Shown in pieces: positions 7,364 to 15,226 of a DNA stretch of 37,562 nucleotides. The notes beneath the pieces were generated by a model. The model saw nothing but the letters and a program-made list of their open reading frames with translations, had not been told where the DNA came from and ran no database searches. Made by a program: the position numbers and the translations under genes. The DNA is from Thermocaproicibacter sp036844765 (GTDB lineage: Bacteria > Bacillota > Clostridia > Oscillospirales > Acutalibacteraceae). The first letter of the stretch is position 1. The number at the start of each line of letters is the position of its first letter. Location of the stretch: assembly GCA_036844765.1 (NCBI GenBank), contig DAIUFE010000013.1:1-37562 (forward strand), given 5' to 3'.

Positions 7364-8323
7364 TCACCCGTTCGGCCCGCCGCCGGCTTTCTCCGGAGCG
7401 GCCGCGGCGTCCGCCGAAACGGGCGCGTCGGTGAAAAATTCCTTGAGCGAAGTGGCCATTCCGGCGAGCGACTGGATCTGCGAAGGGATGATGATCTTCG
7501 TCGCTTTGCCGTCCGCGGCCTTCTGGAACGCCTCCAGGCTCTTGAGGGCGATCACGCTGTCGCTGGGGTTCGCCTCGTTGAGGAGCTTGAGGCTGTCCGC
7601 CAGAGCTTTCTGGACCAGGAGGACGGCCTCCGCCTCGCCCTGGGCCTCGCGGATCTTCGTCTCCTTGACGGCGTCGGCCCGCAGGATGGCCGACTGCTTC
7701 TCGCCCTCTGCGACCAGGATCGCGCTGCTCTTCTCGCCCTCGGCGGTCAGAATCTGGGCGCGGCGCTCGCGCTCCGCCTTCATCTGCTTCTCCATGGATT
7801 CCTGGATCTCGCGCGGGGGGATGATGTTCTTGAGCTCGACGCGGTTGATCTTGATGCCCCAGGCGTCGGTCGCCTCGTCCAGCACGGTGCGGATCTTCGC
7901 GTTGATCACGTCGCGCGAGGTGAGCGTGTGGTCCAGCTCCAGCTCGCCGATGATGTTGCGCAGCGTGGTGGCGGAGAGGTTCTCGATCGCGGAAAGGGGG
8001 CGCTCCACGCCGTAGGTGTAAAGCTTGGGGTCGGTGATCTGAAAATAGACGACGGTGTCGATCTGCATGGTCACGTTGTCTTTGGTGATGACCGGCTGGG
8101 GCGGAAAGTCCATCACCTGCTCCTTGAGCGAGACCTTCCGCGAGAGCTTGTCGATGAACGGCACCTTGAAGTGCAGGCCGGTCTCCCAGGTGGCGCGGTA
8201 GGCGCCCAGGCGCTCGATCACGAACGCGTGCGCCTGCGGGACGATCTTGATGTTGGCGATCAGCACCAAGAACACGAAGACCAGAAGCAGGATCAGAACG
8301 ATGGGGCCTATGTAGTAGGGCAT
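7364..8323 (-). CDS. SPFH/stomatin-like membrane protein (QmcA type)
   Basis: A membrane scaffold protein of the SPFH (band 7) family, linked in other bacteria to functional membrane microdomains. 319 residues. One N-terminal hydrophobic anchor (about residues 5-24) is followed by the SPFH domain. Typical segments are VPQAHAFVIERLGAY, GLHFKVPFID and FPPQPVITKDNVTM. A long charged coiled coil rich in AEGEK/AEGEA repeats then runs over residues 190-260, and a low-complexity Ala/Pro tail ends the protein. It begins 13 bases after the nfeD stop and AAGGAGG precedes its ATG, so the two form an operon; this pairing is the classic SPFH/NfeD arrangement. Confidence 0.92.
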   Translation of the reverse strand: MPYYIGPIVLILLLVFVFLVLIANIKIVPQAHAFVIERLGAYRATWETGLHFKVPFIDKLSRKVSLKEQVMDFPPQPVITKDNVTMQIDTVVYFQITDPKLYTYGVERPLSAIENLSATTLRNIIGELELDHTLTSRDVINAKIRTVLDEATDAWGIKINRVELKNIIPPREIQESMEKQMKAERERRAQILTAEGEKSSAILVAEGEKQSAILRADAVKETKIREAQGEAEAVLLVQKALADSLKLLNEANPSDSVIALKSLEAFQKAADGKATKIIIPSQIQSLAGMATSLKEFFTDAPVSADAAAAPEKAGGGPNG

Positions 8324-8336
8324 TGCCGCTTCCTCC

Positions 8337-8774
8337 TTACTCTTTCTCCGGCTTTGGCCGGACCATCAGCTTGACGCCGTCGATTTTCTCCACCCGCACG
8401 CGCCGCCCGGCCGGGATCACGGTGCCGTCGGCGGAGCGGGCCGTCCACACGCTGCCCAGCACGTTGACCTGGCCCGTGCCGACCGTGTTGTCGATCTCGG
8501 CCGTGACGACCGCGGTTTGCCCGATATAGCGGTCGGCGTTGGTGTTGGTTTTCCGCACCGCGAACATCTTCCGCGCGAGCGGCCGGGTGGCCGCGAGGGA
8601 CACGGCGGTGATGCAGGCGAAAATCAGGATCTGCACCCACAGCTCCGCGCCCAGCAGGCAGGCGATCAGCCCGCCTACGCCGCCCACGGCGAACCAGACG
8701 GACACGAGCTGCGGCGTCGCCATCTCGACCAGGGCCGCAAGGACGATCACGCCGAGCCAGACAAAAGGCACCAT
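8337..8774 (-). CDS. NfeD-family membrane protein (short form, partner of SPFH protein)
   Basis: 145 residues from the ATG at 8774, chosen because GAAGGAGG lies 8 bases upstream; an in-frame start at 8795 would place that site inside the gene. Two or three membrane segments occupy about residues 3-60. A C-terminal OB-fold NfeD domain follows, with YIGQTAVVTAEIDN, GQVNVLGSVWTARS and the end RVEKIDGVKLMVRP. It is the short NfeD without a serine protease domain. Its usual role is to work with a stomatin-like partner in membrane organisation, and the adjacent SPFH gene supports that. Confidence 0.9.
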   Translation of the reverse strand: MVPFVWLGVIVLAALVEMATPQLVSVWFAVGGVGGLIACLLGAELWVQILIFACITAVSLAATRPLARKMFAVRKTNTNADRYIGQTAVVTAEIDNTVGTGQVNVLGSVWTARSADGTVIPAGRRVRVEKIDGVKLMVRPKPEKE

Positions 8775-8819
8775 CGCTTTTTCCTCCTTCGGCACGGGCT
8801 TTCTTTTCCATCCGGCCTT

Positions 8820-8848
8820 ATCTTACCATAGAAACGCCCCGCGCGCAA
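8820..8848 (-). promoter_or_regulatory. Likely promoter of the nfeD-SPFH pair
   Basis: TTGCGC (8843-8848), a 17-base spacer and TAAGAT (8820-8825) on the minus strand, 45 bases upstream of nfeD. Confidence 0.55.
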
Positions 8849-8876
8849 CAGAAATAACGGGGCCGCGGCCCTGTTT

Positions 8877-10202
8877 TCACGCCGGCCGCACGACCCCGTC
8901 CCGGGTGACCCGGGCATGGACAAGCGGCGGGAGCTCCGGGGCCTGTGCCCGGATGGAGAGCGCCGAGAGGAACAGGGCCTCCGCCTCGCGGAACCGCTCC
9001 TCGCAGGAGGTGTGGAAGACGGCGACCGGATCGCCGCGGCGCACGCGGTCCCCGACCGTCCGGAGCAGCACGAAGCCGGCGGCGGGGTCGACGGAATCCT
9101 CCTTCTTCGCGCGGCCGGCCCCGAGCAGCACCGAGGCCTCGCCGCACCGCGCGGTGTCCATCGCGAAAAGGAAGCCGTCCGCCGGGGCGCATACCTCGCG
9201 GATCAGCTTCGCCCGCGGGAACGGGGCGCGGCCGTCCAGCACGGCGACATCGCCGCCCTGCGCCGCGGCCATCTCGCGGAATTTGGCGAACGCCGCGCCG
9301 TTCGCGATCTGCGCCGACGCCGCCTTCCGGCATTCTTCCGGCCCGCCGCGCCCGGCGAGGGCCAGCATGCCGGCCGCAAGCTCGACGCAGAGCGCCGTCA
9401 GGTCGGCCGGGCCGCGGCCCCGGAGGGTCTCGCAGGCCTCCCGCACCTCCAGCGCGTTGCCCACCGCGCGGCCGAGCGGGCGGCTCATGTCCGTGACCAG
9501 CGCGACCGTCCTGCGGCCCGCGCGTTCGCCGATGGAAACCATGGCCCGCGCCAGGCGGATGGAATCCTCCTCGGTCTTCATGAACGCGCCGCTCCCGGTC
9601 TTGACGTCCAGCAGGATGCAGTCCGCGCCGGCGGCGAGCTTCTTGCTCATGACGCTCGAGGCGATGAGCGGGAGGCTCTCGACGGTCGCCGTCACGTCGC
9701 GCAGGGCGTAGAGCTTTTTATCGGCCGGCGCCAGGCTGCCCGACGCGCCGGCCAGGCAGATGCCGACCCGGCGCACGACGCCGAGGAATTCTTCCCGGCT
9801 CAGCGAGGTGCGCAGGCCGGGGATGGATTCCAGCTTGTCGACGGTGCCGCCCGTGTACCCCAGGCCGCGGCCGCTCATCTTGGCCACGCGGACGCCCAGC
9901 GAGGCGGCGACGGGGCAGGCGACCAGCGTCGTCTTGTCCCCCACGCCGCCGGTGCTGTGCTTATCCACCTTCACCCCGGGGACGGAGGAAAGGTCCACCG
10001 TTTCGCCGGAGCGCGCCATGCACAGCGTGAGGTCCGCGGTCTCCCGCGGGGTCATGCCGCGCAGGCAGACGGCCATCAGCAGCGCGGAGGTCTGGTAGTC
10101 CGGAATTTCCCCGCCCACGCAGCCGCGGATGAAAAACCGGATCTCGTCCTCCGTCAGCTCCCCGCCGTCCCGCTTCTTGGCAATGATGTCGTACATCCGC
10201 AT
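8877..10202 (-). CDS. pdp: Pyrimidine-nucleoside phosphorylase
   Basis: Phosphorolysis of uridine, thymidine and deoxyuridine to base and (deoxy)ribose-1-phosphate. 441 residues from MRMYDIIAKKRDG, which matches the usual start of the Bacillus Pdp type. Key segments are VDKHSTGGVGDKTTL (the phosphate-binding signature), KMSGRGLGYTGGT, LIASSVMSKKLAAG and DVKTGSGAFMKT. The C-terminal domain ends the protein. The frame is open for 61 more codons upstream, but these lie under cdd and look non-coding. A second ATG two codons on (10196) is possible. It is the third salvage gene after deoD and cdd. The symbol could also be deoA; the N-terminus favours the broad-specificity Pdp. Confidence 0.94.
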   Translation of the reverse strand: MRMYDIIAKKRDGGELTEDEIRFFIRGCVGGEIPDYQTSALLMAVCLRGMTPRETADLTLCMARSGETVDLSSVPGVKVDKHSTGGVGDKTTLVACPVAASLGVRVAKMSGRGLGYTGGTVDKLESIPGLRTSLSREEFLGVVRRVGICLAGASGSLAPADKKLYALRDVTATVESLPLIASSVMSKKLAAGADCILLDVKTGSGAFMKTEEDSIRLARAMVSIGERAGRRTVALVTDMSRPLGRAVGNALEVREACETLRGRGPADLTALCVELAAGMLALAGRGGPEECRKAASAQIANGAAFAKFREMAAAQGGDVAVLDGRAPFPRAKLIREVCAPADGFLFAMDTARCGEASVLLGAGRAKKEDSVDPAAGFVLLRTVGDRVRRGDPVAVFHTSCEERFREAEALFLSALSIRAQAPELPPLVHARVTRDGVVRPA

Positions 10203-10240
10203 CCCGACCGATCCCGCCCTTTCCCGAAATTCCGGCCCCG

Positions 10241-10657
10241 CTATTCCTTCTCCCCGAGCCCGAAGCTCAGGGGCAGCAGCTCGCCCAGCGTATAGACCCT
10301 GCGCTCGCCGGGGCTTTTCGCGAGCAGCACGCGGAACGCGGCCGGGTCGCAGAACTCCGCCATGACCTGGCGGCAGACGCCGCACGGCGGGCAGAAATCG
10401 AGCGCCGGGCCCCCCGCTTTGCCTCCGACCACGGCGATGGCCGAAAATTTCCGTTCGCCGTCGCAGACCGCCCGGAAAAAGGCGGCTCGCTCGGCGCAGC
10501 AGCCCGGCGTGAAGGCTGCGTTCTCCACATTGCAGCCGGGGTAGACCTTCCCGCTTTTCCCGAGCAGGGCCGCCCCGACCGCAAAGCCGGAATACGGCGC
10601 GTAGGCCCGTTCCCGCGCGGCGAGCGCGGCCAGAACCAGCTCTCTGTCCCCCACCAT
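10241..10657 (-). CDS. cdd: Cytidine deaminase
   Basis: Hydrolytic deamination of cytidine and deoxycytidine to uridine compounds, feeding the phosphorylase encoded next. 138 residues, as for homotetrameric Cdd. CNVENAAF near residue 42 binds the sugar. The zinc site is C54-A-E56 plus the PCGVC pair (C92, C95), with Glu56 as proton shuttle. The start is the ATG at 10657 with GAGGAAGG upstream, and that site overlaps the deoD stop region. Confidence 0.96.
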   Translation of the reverse strand: MVGDRELVLAALAARERAYAPYSGFAVGAALLGKSGKVYPGCNVENAAFTPGCCAERAAFFRAVCDGERKFSAIAVVGGKAGGPALDFCPPCGVCRQVMAEFCDPAAFRVLLAKSPGERRVYTLGELLPLSFGLGEKE

Positions 10658-10671
10658 CGTTTCCGCCTTCC

Positions 10672-11382
10672 TCAAGCCAGGGAGAGCGCGATCTCCATCA
10701 TCTGCGTGAAGCCGGTCTGCCGCTCTTCGGCGGGGAGCGCCTCCCCCGTGAGCGGGCAGTCGGAGACCGTGAGCAGGCACAGGGCCTTCTTCCCCGCCCG
10801 GGCGGCGTTCATGTAAAGGGCCGCAGCCTCCATGTCGACCGCGAGGACGCCCATCTTGCGCCATGCCTTCAGGGAATCCGGCGAGTCGCTGTAGAACGCG
10901 TCGCTCGAAAGCACGTTGCCCACGAGGATGCGGGCGTTCCGCTCCCGGGCCGCCCGCACCGCGCGGCTGAGCAGGCCGAAATCCGCGATCGGCGCGAACG
11001 TGCCGGGCAGGCGGTACTGCGCGGCGTAATTCGAGTCGGTGCAGGCGCCCATGGCGGCGACGACGTCGCGCACCCGGACCCCCTCCGCGACGGCCCCGGC
11101 GGTGCCCACGCGGATCACGGCCTCCGCGCCATAAAAGTGGAACAGCTCGTAGGTGTAGATGCCGATGGACGGCATTCCCATCCCGCCGCCCATCACGGAG
11201 ACCTCTTTCCCGCGGTACCGGCCCGTGAAGCCGAGCATGCCGCGGATCGTGTTGAAGCACCGGGCGTCCTCCAGATAATGCTCCGCGATGAACTTCGCGC
11301 GGAGCGGATCGCCCGGCATCAGGACCGTGCGGGCGATCTCCCCTTCTTTTGCGCCGTTGTGCGGCGTGGGTGTGTTCGGCAT
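10672..11382 (-). CDS. deoD: Purine-nucleoside phosphorylase, DeoD type
   Basis: Phosphorolysis of purine (deoxy)nucleosides. 236 residues. The phosphate-binding start VLMPGDPLRAKFIAE, then GGGMGMPSIGIYTYEL, RVGTAGA, the nucleoside-binding VDMEAAALYMNA and the catalytic aspartate in LTVSDCPLTGE are all present. The ATG at 11382 has GGGGAG 8 bases upstream. The gene starts only 34 bases after the DUF4097 gene with no terminator between, so it is probably co-transcribed with the PadR regulator. Confidence 0.95.
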   Translation of the reverse strand: MPNTPTPHNGAKEGEIARTVLMPGDPLRAKFIAEHYLEDARCFNTIRGMLGFTGRYRGKEVSVMGGGMGMPSIGIYTYELFHFYGAEAVIRVGTAGAVAEGVRVRDVVAAMGACTDSNYAAQYRLPGTFAPIADFGLLSRAVRAARERNARILVGNVLSSDAFYSDSPDSLKAWRKMGVLAVDMEAAALYMNAARAGKKALCLLTVSDCPLTGEALPAEERQTGFTQMMEIALSLA

Positions 11383-11416
11383 GATAAAAACTCCCCTTCT
11401 GCTTTTCGCCGGATTT

Positions 11417-12451
11417 TTATTCCTCGAACTCCACATGGATCAGCGCGTTGGTCGTACGGATCGTCAGCTTCCGGTCGCCGCCGTCCCGGTCGGAAAGGTT
11501 GCTGACCGCGTTGGTCGTCTGCGAACGGACGGTGTACGCCTCTTCCGCCCCGCGGACGGAGCCGGCGATCAGGCCGTTCGTGGTGTCAAGGGTGACGTCC
11601 GGGGAATCCAGGGACCGGATGCGGATCGCGGCGTTCGTCGTGTCGGCGGAGACCCGGCCGGCGGCGAGCCCGTCGAGATCGATCGCGGCGTTGTGGGTCT
11701 CGATCCGGACGCTCTGCGCGGAGCAGTCCACGATCCGGATCGCGGCGTTGTCCGAATTGCACTCCACCTCCCCCAGGCTACGGAGACCGGCGATTTCGGT
11801 GTAGCCCAGGTTGTCGACCGAAAGGCCGCCCGCGTAGCCTTCCGGCAGGCGGACGGTGATGCGCGGGGCATCGTCCTTCGTCCCCAGCCAGCCGCGGGCG
11901 CCGCGGTCTTCGTTTTTCAGATTGAACACGCCGCCGCCGGAAGAAAAGTCGTAGGTCTGGTCCCCGTTCGTCTCGTATTCCACTTCGATTTTGTCCGAAT
12001 CGGCGGCCTCGACCTGCACGCGCTTATACTCCGCGCGGATGCGGACGCTCCCGATCCCCTCGGCGCCGGCCGTATAGGTTTTGGTCTCATGGGCGGAGGC
12101 GCGCCCCCATCCGGCGAAAAGCGGGGCGCCGTCTTTCGCCGTCCCCACGGCGGCCCAGGTCCATATCGCGCCGACGGCCAGCACGATCAGCAGGATACCG
12201 CAGAGCGAGACCGCGACCACCGCGACGGCCCTGCCCGGGTTCCTCGGGCGGCGGTTCGGATTTTCCTCCAGAATCTTCTGAGCCAGCGCGTCCACGCCGC
12301 CAAGGCCCGCGACGGCCTCCCGCTCCGTCCACCCGCTCTCCACCTTATCCGCGACCATCTCGCCGTAATAGGCGACCACGCGCTCCACCTCGTCGGGCGG
12401 CAGGCTGCGGATGCGGCGCCGGAGCTTCCTGAAAAACTGATCCCGATCCAT
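11417..12451 (-). CDS. HAAS/DUF1700-type N-terminus fused to DUF4097 beta-strand-repeat domain, membrane protein
   Basis: 344 residues. Residues 1-65 form a small helical domain (RDQFFRKLRRRIRSLPPDEVERVVAYYGE...) typical of the PadR-associated HAAS/DUF1700 signalling domain. One membrane helix spans about residues 75-100. The rest is a DUF4097-like parallel beta repeat in which strands with alternating Asn/Ala/Ile motifs (NAAIRI, NAAIDL, NAAIRI, NALIHV) recur about every 20 residues. Its start codon overlaps the padR stop (TAATG). Such modules are usually envelope-stress or surface-sensing partners of PadR regulators; the signal sensed here is unknown. Confidence 0.85.
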   Translation of the reverse strand: MDRDQFFRKLRRRIRSLPPDEVERVVAYYGEMVADKVESGWTEREAVAGLGGVDALAQKILEENPNRRPRNPGRAVAVVAVSLCGILLIVLAVGAIWTWAAVGTAKDGAPLFAGWGRASAHETKTYTAGAEGIGSVRIRAEYKRVQVEAADSDKIEVEYETNGDQTYDFSSGGGVFNLKNEDRGARGWLGTKDDAPRITVRLPEGYAGGLSVDNLGYTEIAGLRSLGEVECNSDNAAIRIVDCSAQSVRIETHNAAIDLDGLAAGRVSADTTNAAIRIRSLDSPDVTLDTTNGLIAGSVRGAEEAYTVRSQTTNAVSNLSDRDGGDRKLTIRTTNALIHVEFEE

Positions 12452-12765
12452 TACGCTTCCCCTTTCCGAACGATAAAATCGTGGATCTGCACCATTTCGT
12501 CCCATTCCCGGTAAAATTCGCGGATCCTCGCCCTGCCGAGCGGGGTGAGATGGTAGTATTTCCGGAGCCGGCCGCTGTGCACCACGCAGCGGGTGGAAAG
12601 GCACCCTGCGGCCTCGAGTCTCTTCAGGATCGGGTAGAGGGTGGATTCCGATATCTCCACGCACGGCGAAACGTCCCGGATGATCCGATACCCATAGGAG
12701 TCGTCCTGCATCAGGGCCGCCAGGACACAGACGTCCAGCAGGCCCTTTTTGATCTGCGCGTCCAA
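12451..12765 (-). CDS. PadR-family transcriptional regulator
   Basis: 104 residues, the short PadR type: a winged helix-turn-helix (KKGLLDVCVLAALMQDDSYGYRI, then ESTLYPILKRLEAAGCL) followed by the beta wing RLRKYYHLTPLGRARI and a C-terminal helix. The start is TTG at 12765, 8 bases after AGGAGG; a nearby ATG at 12770 is in another frame. It is the first gene of a unit including the HAAS/DUF4097 gene, whose start overlaps its stop. It probably represses its own promoter, which carries an inverted repeat. Confidence 0.9.
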   Translation of the reverse strand: MDAQIKKGLLDVCVLAALMQDDSYGYRIIRDVSPCVEISESTLYPILKRLEAAGCLSTRCVVHSGRLRKYYHLTPLGRARIREFYREWDEMVQIHDFIVRKGEA

Positions 12766-12776
12766 GGCATTACCTC

Positions 12777-12821
12777 CTATTGACCTATATAATACATTGC
12801 ATAGTATCAATCTGTCAATAG
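12777..12821 (-). promoter_or_regulatory. Promoter of the padR unit, bracketed by an inverted repeat
   Basis: TTGACA (12813-12818), an 18-base spacer and TATTAT (12789-12794) on the minus strand. An 8-bp perfect inverted repeat, CTATTGAC (12777-12784) and GTCAATAG (12814-12821), brackets the promoter, overlapping the -35 box and the leader. A second dyad (ATAC...GTAT) lies in the spacer. These are good candidates for a PadR operator. Confidence 0.65.
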
Positions 12822-12859
12822 AGGCTCCCCTGAAATATTTTTGTTTCTCTCCGTCTCCG

Positions 12860-12959
12860 NNNNNNNNNNNNNNNNNNNNNNNNNNNNNNNNNNNNNNNNN
12901 NNNNNNNNNNNNNNNNNNNNNNNNNNNNNNNNNNNNNNNNNNNNNNNNNNNNNNNNNNN
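12860..12959. other. Assembly gap, exactly 100 N
   Basis: A conventional fixed-length scaffold gap, so the true distance is unknown. The last bases before the gap resemble the start of the repeat element at 27786. The bases after it lead into a recognisable copy at 12989. A repeat that could not be assembled is the likely cause. Confidence 0.98.
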
Positions 12960-12988
12960 CCGTCTCCGGGAGCGCGCGGAATACCTTC

Positions 12989-13058
12989 GCTTCTCCCCGC
13001 TCCACGCCTCCGGCGGGAGAAGCCGTTTTCACCTCTCGGTCACGGCTGGGAATCGCCG
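12989..13058 (-). repeat. Hairpin-bearing intergenic repeat, copy B (overlaps glycosyltransferase 3' end)
   Basis: Read on the minus strand: GGCGATTCC, a short variable stretch, GTG, GAGAG, TGAAAA, then GCTTCTCCC pairing with GGGAGAAGC about 17 bases later. The same order of motifs occurs at 27786-27848 with about three quarters identity over 45 bases and one indel. This copy supplies the last codons and the stop of the glycosyltransferase gene. Confidence 0.6.
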
Positions 13059-14017
13059 TAGGGGCGGTACAGGCGCGGCAGGGTCTTCCAGAGCCGCACG
13101 CGGCGCCGGAGCGCGGCGTTGGTCCGCCGGTCGACGGTCAGCAGCCGGTCGAAGCCGGTCTCGCTCAGGTATTCCTTCACCTTGCGGTAATCGGCGCCCT
13201 CCCGCAGCGCGACGTTCACGGCGCTCATCACGGCGGCGGGAAGCCGCTCCCGCTGCAGCAGGCGGAGAAGCTCGGCGTCCCCGCCGCAGCGGCTTTTCGC
13301 GGTTTCCAGCACGCGGAGCATGGCGGGCACGCGCTGGAAGACGGCCTTCCCCACCGGGCTCTGCTTGCCGCGCCGCATCTCGCAGGCGCGGTGCCGCTCC
13401 GGGACGACGGGCGCCTGCACGGCGGCCCCGGCGCAGAGCAGGCAGCGCAGGATAAACTCCTCGGCATAGCCGAACGCGCAGTCCTCCGCAAGGAACAGCT
13501 CCTGCGCGGCGAGGAACTCGCGGCGCACCAGCACCGCGGCGATGTCCGGCACGGCGCCGCCGGCCAGCATCCCGCGCACGAGGGTGCCGCCGTCCGGCCG
13601 GCGCACCACGCTGCTGACCGCCCTGCGCCCGGCCGCGGGGATTTCTTCCTTCTCCTTGCAGCCGTACACAAAATCCGCCCCGGCGCGGCGCGCGGCGTCG
13701 AGATACGGCTTCAAAAAGCCGCCGTAGACCCGACGCGCGAACAGGAACGTCAGGTACTCCCCGCCCGCCCGGCGCACGGCGGTGTTGAGGGCCGCGGGGA
13801 CCTGCGACCGGCCGTTCTGCACGACGAAGCCGGGCAGGCCCAGCTCCTTGATGGCCTGCACCGCACGCAGGACGGTCCGGTCCGTCGAGCCCATGTCGAC
13901 GACCACGACCTCCGCACCGATCTCTTTTGCCTGCTCCGCCTCGAAGCGGAGGATCTCCGGAATTTTCTCTTCGATATCCCTGACCGGAAACAGGATGGAA
14001 ACCTCAGTCGCACGCAC
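13040..14017 (-). CDS. Glycosyltransferase family 2-like protein
   Basis: Probably transfers a sugar from a nucleotide-sugar donor. The GT-A start VSILFPVRDIEEKIPEIL is followed by VVVVDMGSTDRT, the usual nucleotide-binding strand and Asp-Gly-Ser element. PAALNTAVRRAGGEYLTFLFARR occupies the place of the DxD motif, but the acidic pair is not obvious, so activity is uncertain. The C-terminal 120 residues are helical and Arg-rich. No membrane segments are seen. The chosen start is GTG at 14017 with AAAGGCGG upstream (325 residues). The frame is open to ATGs at 14143 and 14161, but a TATACT promoter box near 14070 on the minus strand and the unusual extra N-terminus argue against them. Confidence 0.72.
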   Translation of the reverse strand: MRATEVSILFPVRDIEEKIPEILRFEAEQAKEIGAEVVVVDMGSTDRTVLRAVQAIKELGLPGFVVQNGRSQVPAALNTAVRRAGGEYLTFLFARRVYGGFLKPYLDAARRAGADFVYGCKEKEEIPAAGRRAVSSVVRRPDGGTLVRGMLAGGAVPDIAAVLVRREFLAAQELFLAEDCAFGYAEEFILRCLLCAGAAVQAPVVPERHRACEMRRGKQSPVGKAVFQRVPAMLRVLETAKSRCGGDAELLRLLQRERLPAAVMSAVNVALREGADYRKVKEYLSETGFDRLLTVDRRTNAALRRRVRLWKTLPRLYRPYGDSQP

Positions 14018-14260
14018 TTCCGAGCCGCCTTTCACCGCCGGTTCCGCCGGACCCGGCCCATGAATCAGTATATCATATCGGCCGCAGGAGAAAAGATTGA
14101 AACCTGACAGATCGCACGAAAAATCAACATCTTTCTTGTTCATAATTCCGCATCGGTTCAACAGACGTTCCGATTCGTAAGAAAATCATACAAATCGGTG
14201 AATTTGTCTATTTGCGCCGCGCGCCGCTGCATGTATATTCATCAGTAGGGAGTGAAACCG

Positions 14261-15226
14261 ATGCCTTTTGAAAATGTGATGAAGCGCGCCACCATCGGCG
14301 CGACTGTGATGATATCCCTCCGGGCGATCCTGAACGACCCGAAGCGCGGCATCCGCAAGGCGGTGGACTTTTTCGACTGCTTCACCCGCGGCATCTTCGA
14401 CGAGGGCCTGATGCAGCGGATCCGCCGGGAGGCGTGCAATCCGAAAAGCTCGTTCTTCAAAATGGTGACCTCTATGGCGGCGAACGTGGATGCGGCCGTT
14501 CTGAAAACGGTGGGCACCAACCTGTGCTACAACCGCGTTTCGCTTTTCCCCGCCCGTGAGGACAGAAAGCGGAAGCCCTTCCCCGGGGGCGCGCGGGCCC
14601 TCTTCGGCCTGAGCCTGGAAGAAGCCGTTCGGTACGGCAAAAAACACGGCGTTTATTTTTATGTGATCAACGGCGGCAGTTCCCCCTCCGGCCGGGAAAA
14701 AGTGCTGGACGTCTGCCGGCAGAACGGCGACTGCGTCTTTTACCTGTGTGCCGAGGGAAAAGATGTCGACGACCGGCTCGCGGGGCAGGCCGCCCTGGCG
14801 AAAAACATGATCTTCGCGGTGAACCTGCGCCCCCCGTTCCTGCCGGAGGAATCCTCCGACGGCTGCCGCGCGTTTGTCACGCTGAAGCGGCACCGGTGCC
14901 TGTACGGCTTTTCCGTGCGGGTCGATTCGCCCGCTGCGGCGACCGGCTGCCGCGGCGAATTCGTCGACCGCATGGCCCGCTCGGGCTGCCTGTTCGGCTG
15001 GTATTTCTGCGGTTTCGGGAAGGGCCGCAAAGAATTTCTCGAAGCGGTCCGGGCCGTGATGAGCTCGGCCGCGGGAGCGAACCCCCCGCCGCTCCTGCTG
15101 CTGGACCCCGAGCTCGACGGCCGCATGATGGACCGTTTCGTCACGGGGGGACGCTGCTGCCTGCTGCTGGGGAAGAAGAAGATCCGGGCCAAATTCTTTC
15201 TGGCGGGCGGAAAGCAGAGGTCCTAA
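14261..15226 (+). CDS. Radical-SAM-like barrel protein lacking the [4Fe-4S] cysteines (pseudoenzyme candidate)
   Basis: 321 residues from the ATG at 14261 (GGGAGTG upstream; in-frame GTG at 14252 possible). I do not recognise a named family. The order of segments matches clostridial radical-SAM proteins from memory: a helical N-terminus with LNDPKRGIRKAVDFFD, then SLEEAVRYGKKHGVYFYVINGGS in place of the usual GGEP strand, then FVDRMARSGCLFGWYF, and VTGGRCCLLL near the C-terminus. The stretch that should hold CX3CX2C (about residues 90-118) is short, basic and has no cysteine between C89 and C152. Binding of a cluster and SAM as in active members is therefore unlikely. Its stop overlaps the convergent TetR stop (CTAA). 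Function unknown. Confidence 0.6.
   Translation: MPFENVMKRATIGATVMISLRAILNDPKRGIRKAVDFFDCFTRGIFDEGLMQRIRREACNPKSSFFKMVTSMAANVDAAVLKTVGTNLCYNRVSLFPAREDRKRKPFPGGARALFGLSLEEAVRYGKKHGVYFYVINGGSSPSGREKVLDVCRQNGDCVFYLCAEGKDVDDRLAGQAALAKNMIFAVNLRPPFLPEESSDGCRAFVTLKRHRCLYGFSVRVDSPAAATGCRGEFVDRMARSGCLFGWYFCGFGKGRKEFLEAVRAVMSSAAGANPPPLLLLDPELDGRMMDRFVTGGRCCLLLGKKKIRAKFFLAGGKQRS

Noticed and set aside
8860..8876. GC-rich palindrome (GGGCC-GC-GGCCC) after the pyrimidine-nucleoside phosphorylase gene as a terminator
   Set aside because: The loop would be only two bases and no T run follows on the minus strand.
12851..12968. The same 9 bases (CCGTCTCCG) on both sides of the N run, suggesting the contigs simply overlap
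   Set aside because: Nine low-complexity bases can match by chance, and the flanks beyond differ. A repeat at the gap explains the data better; overlap cannot be shown from sequence alone.
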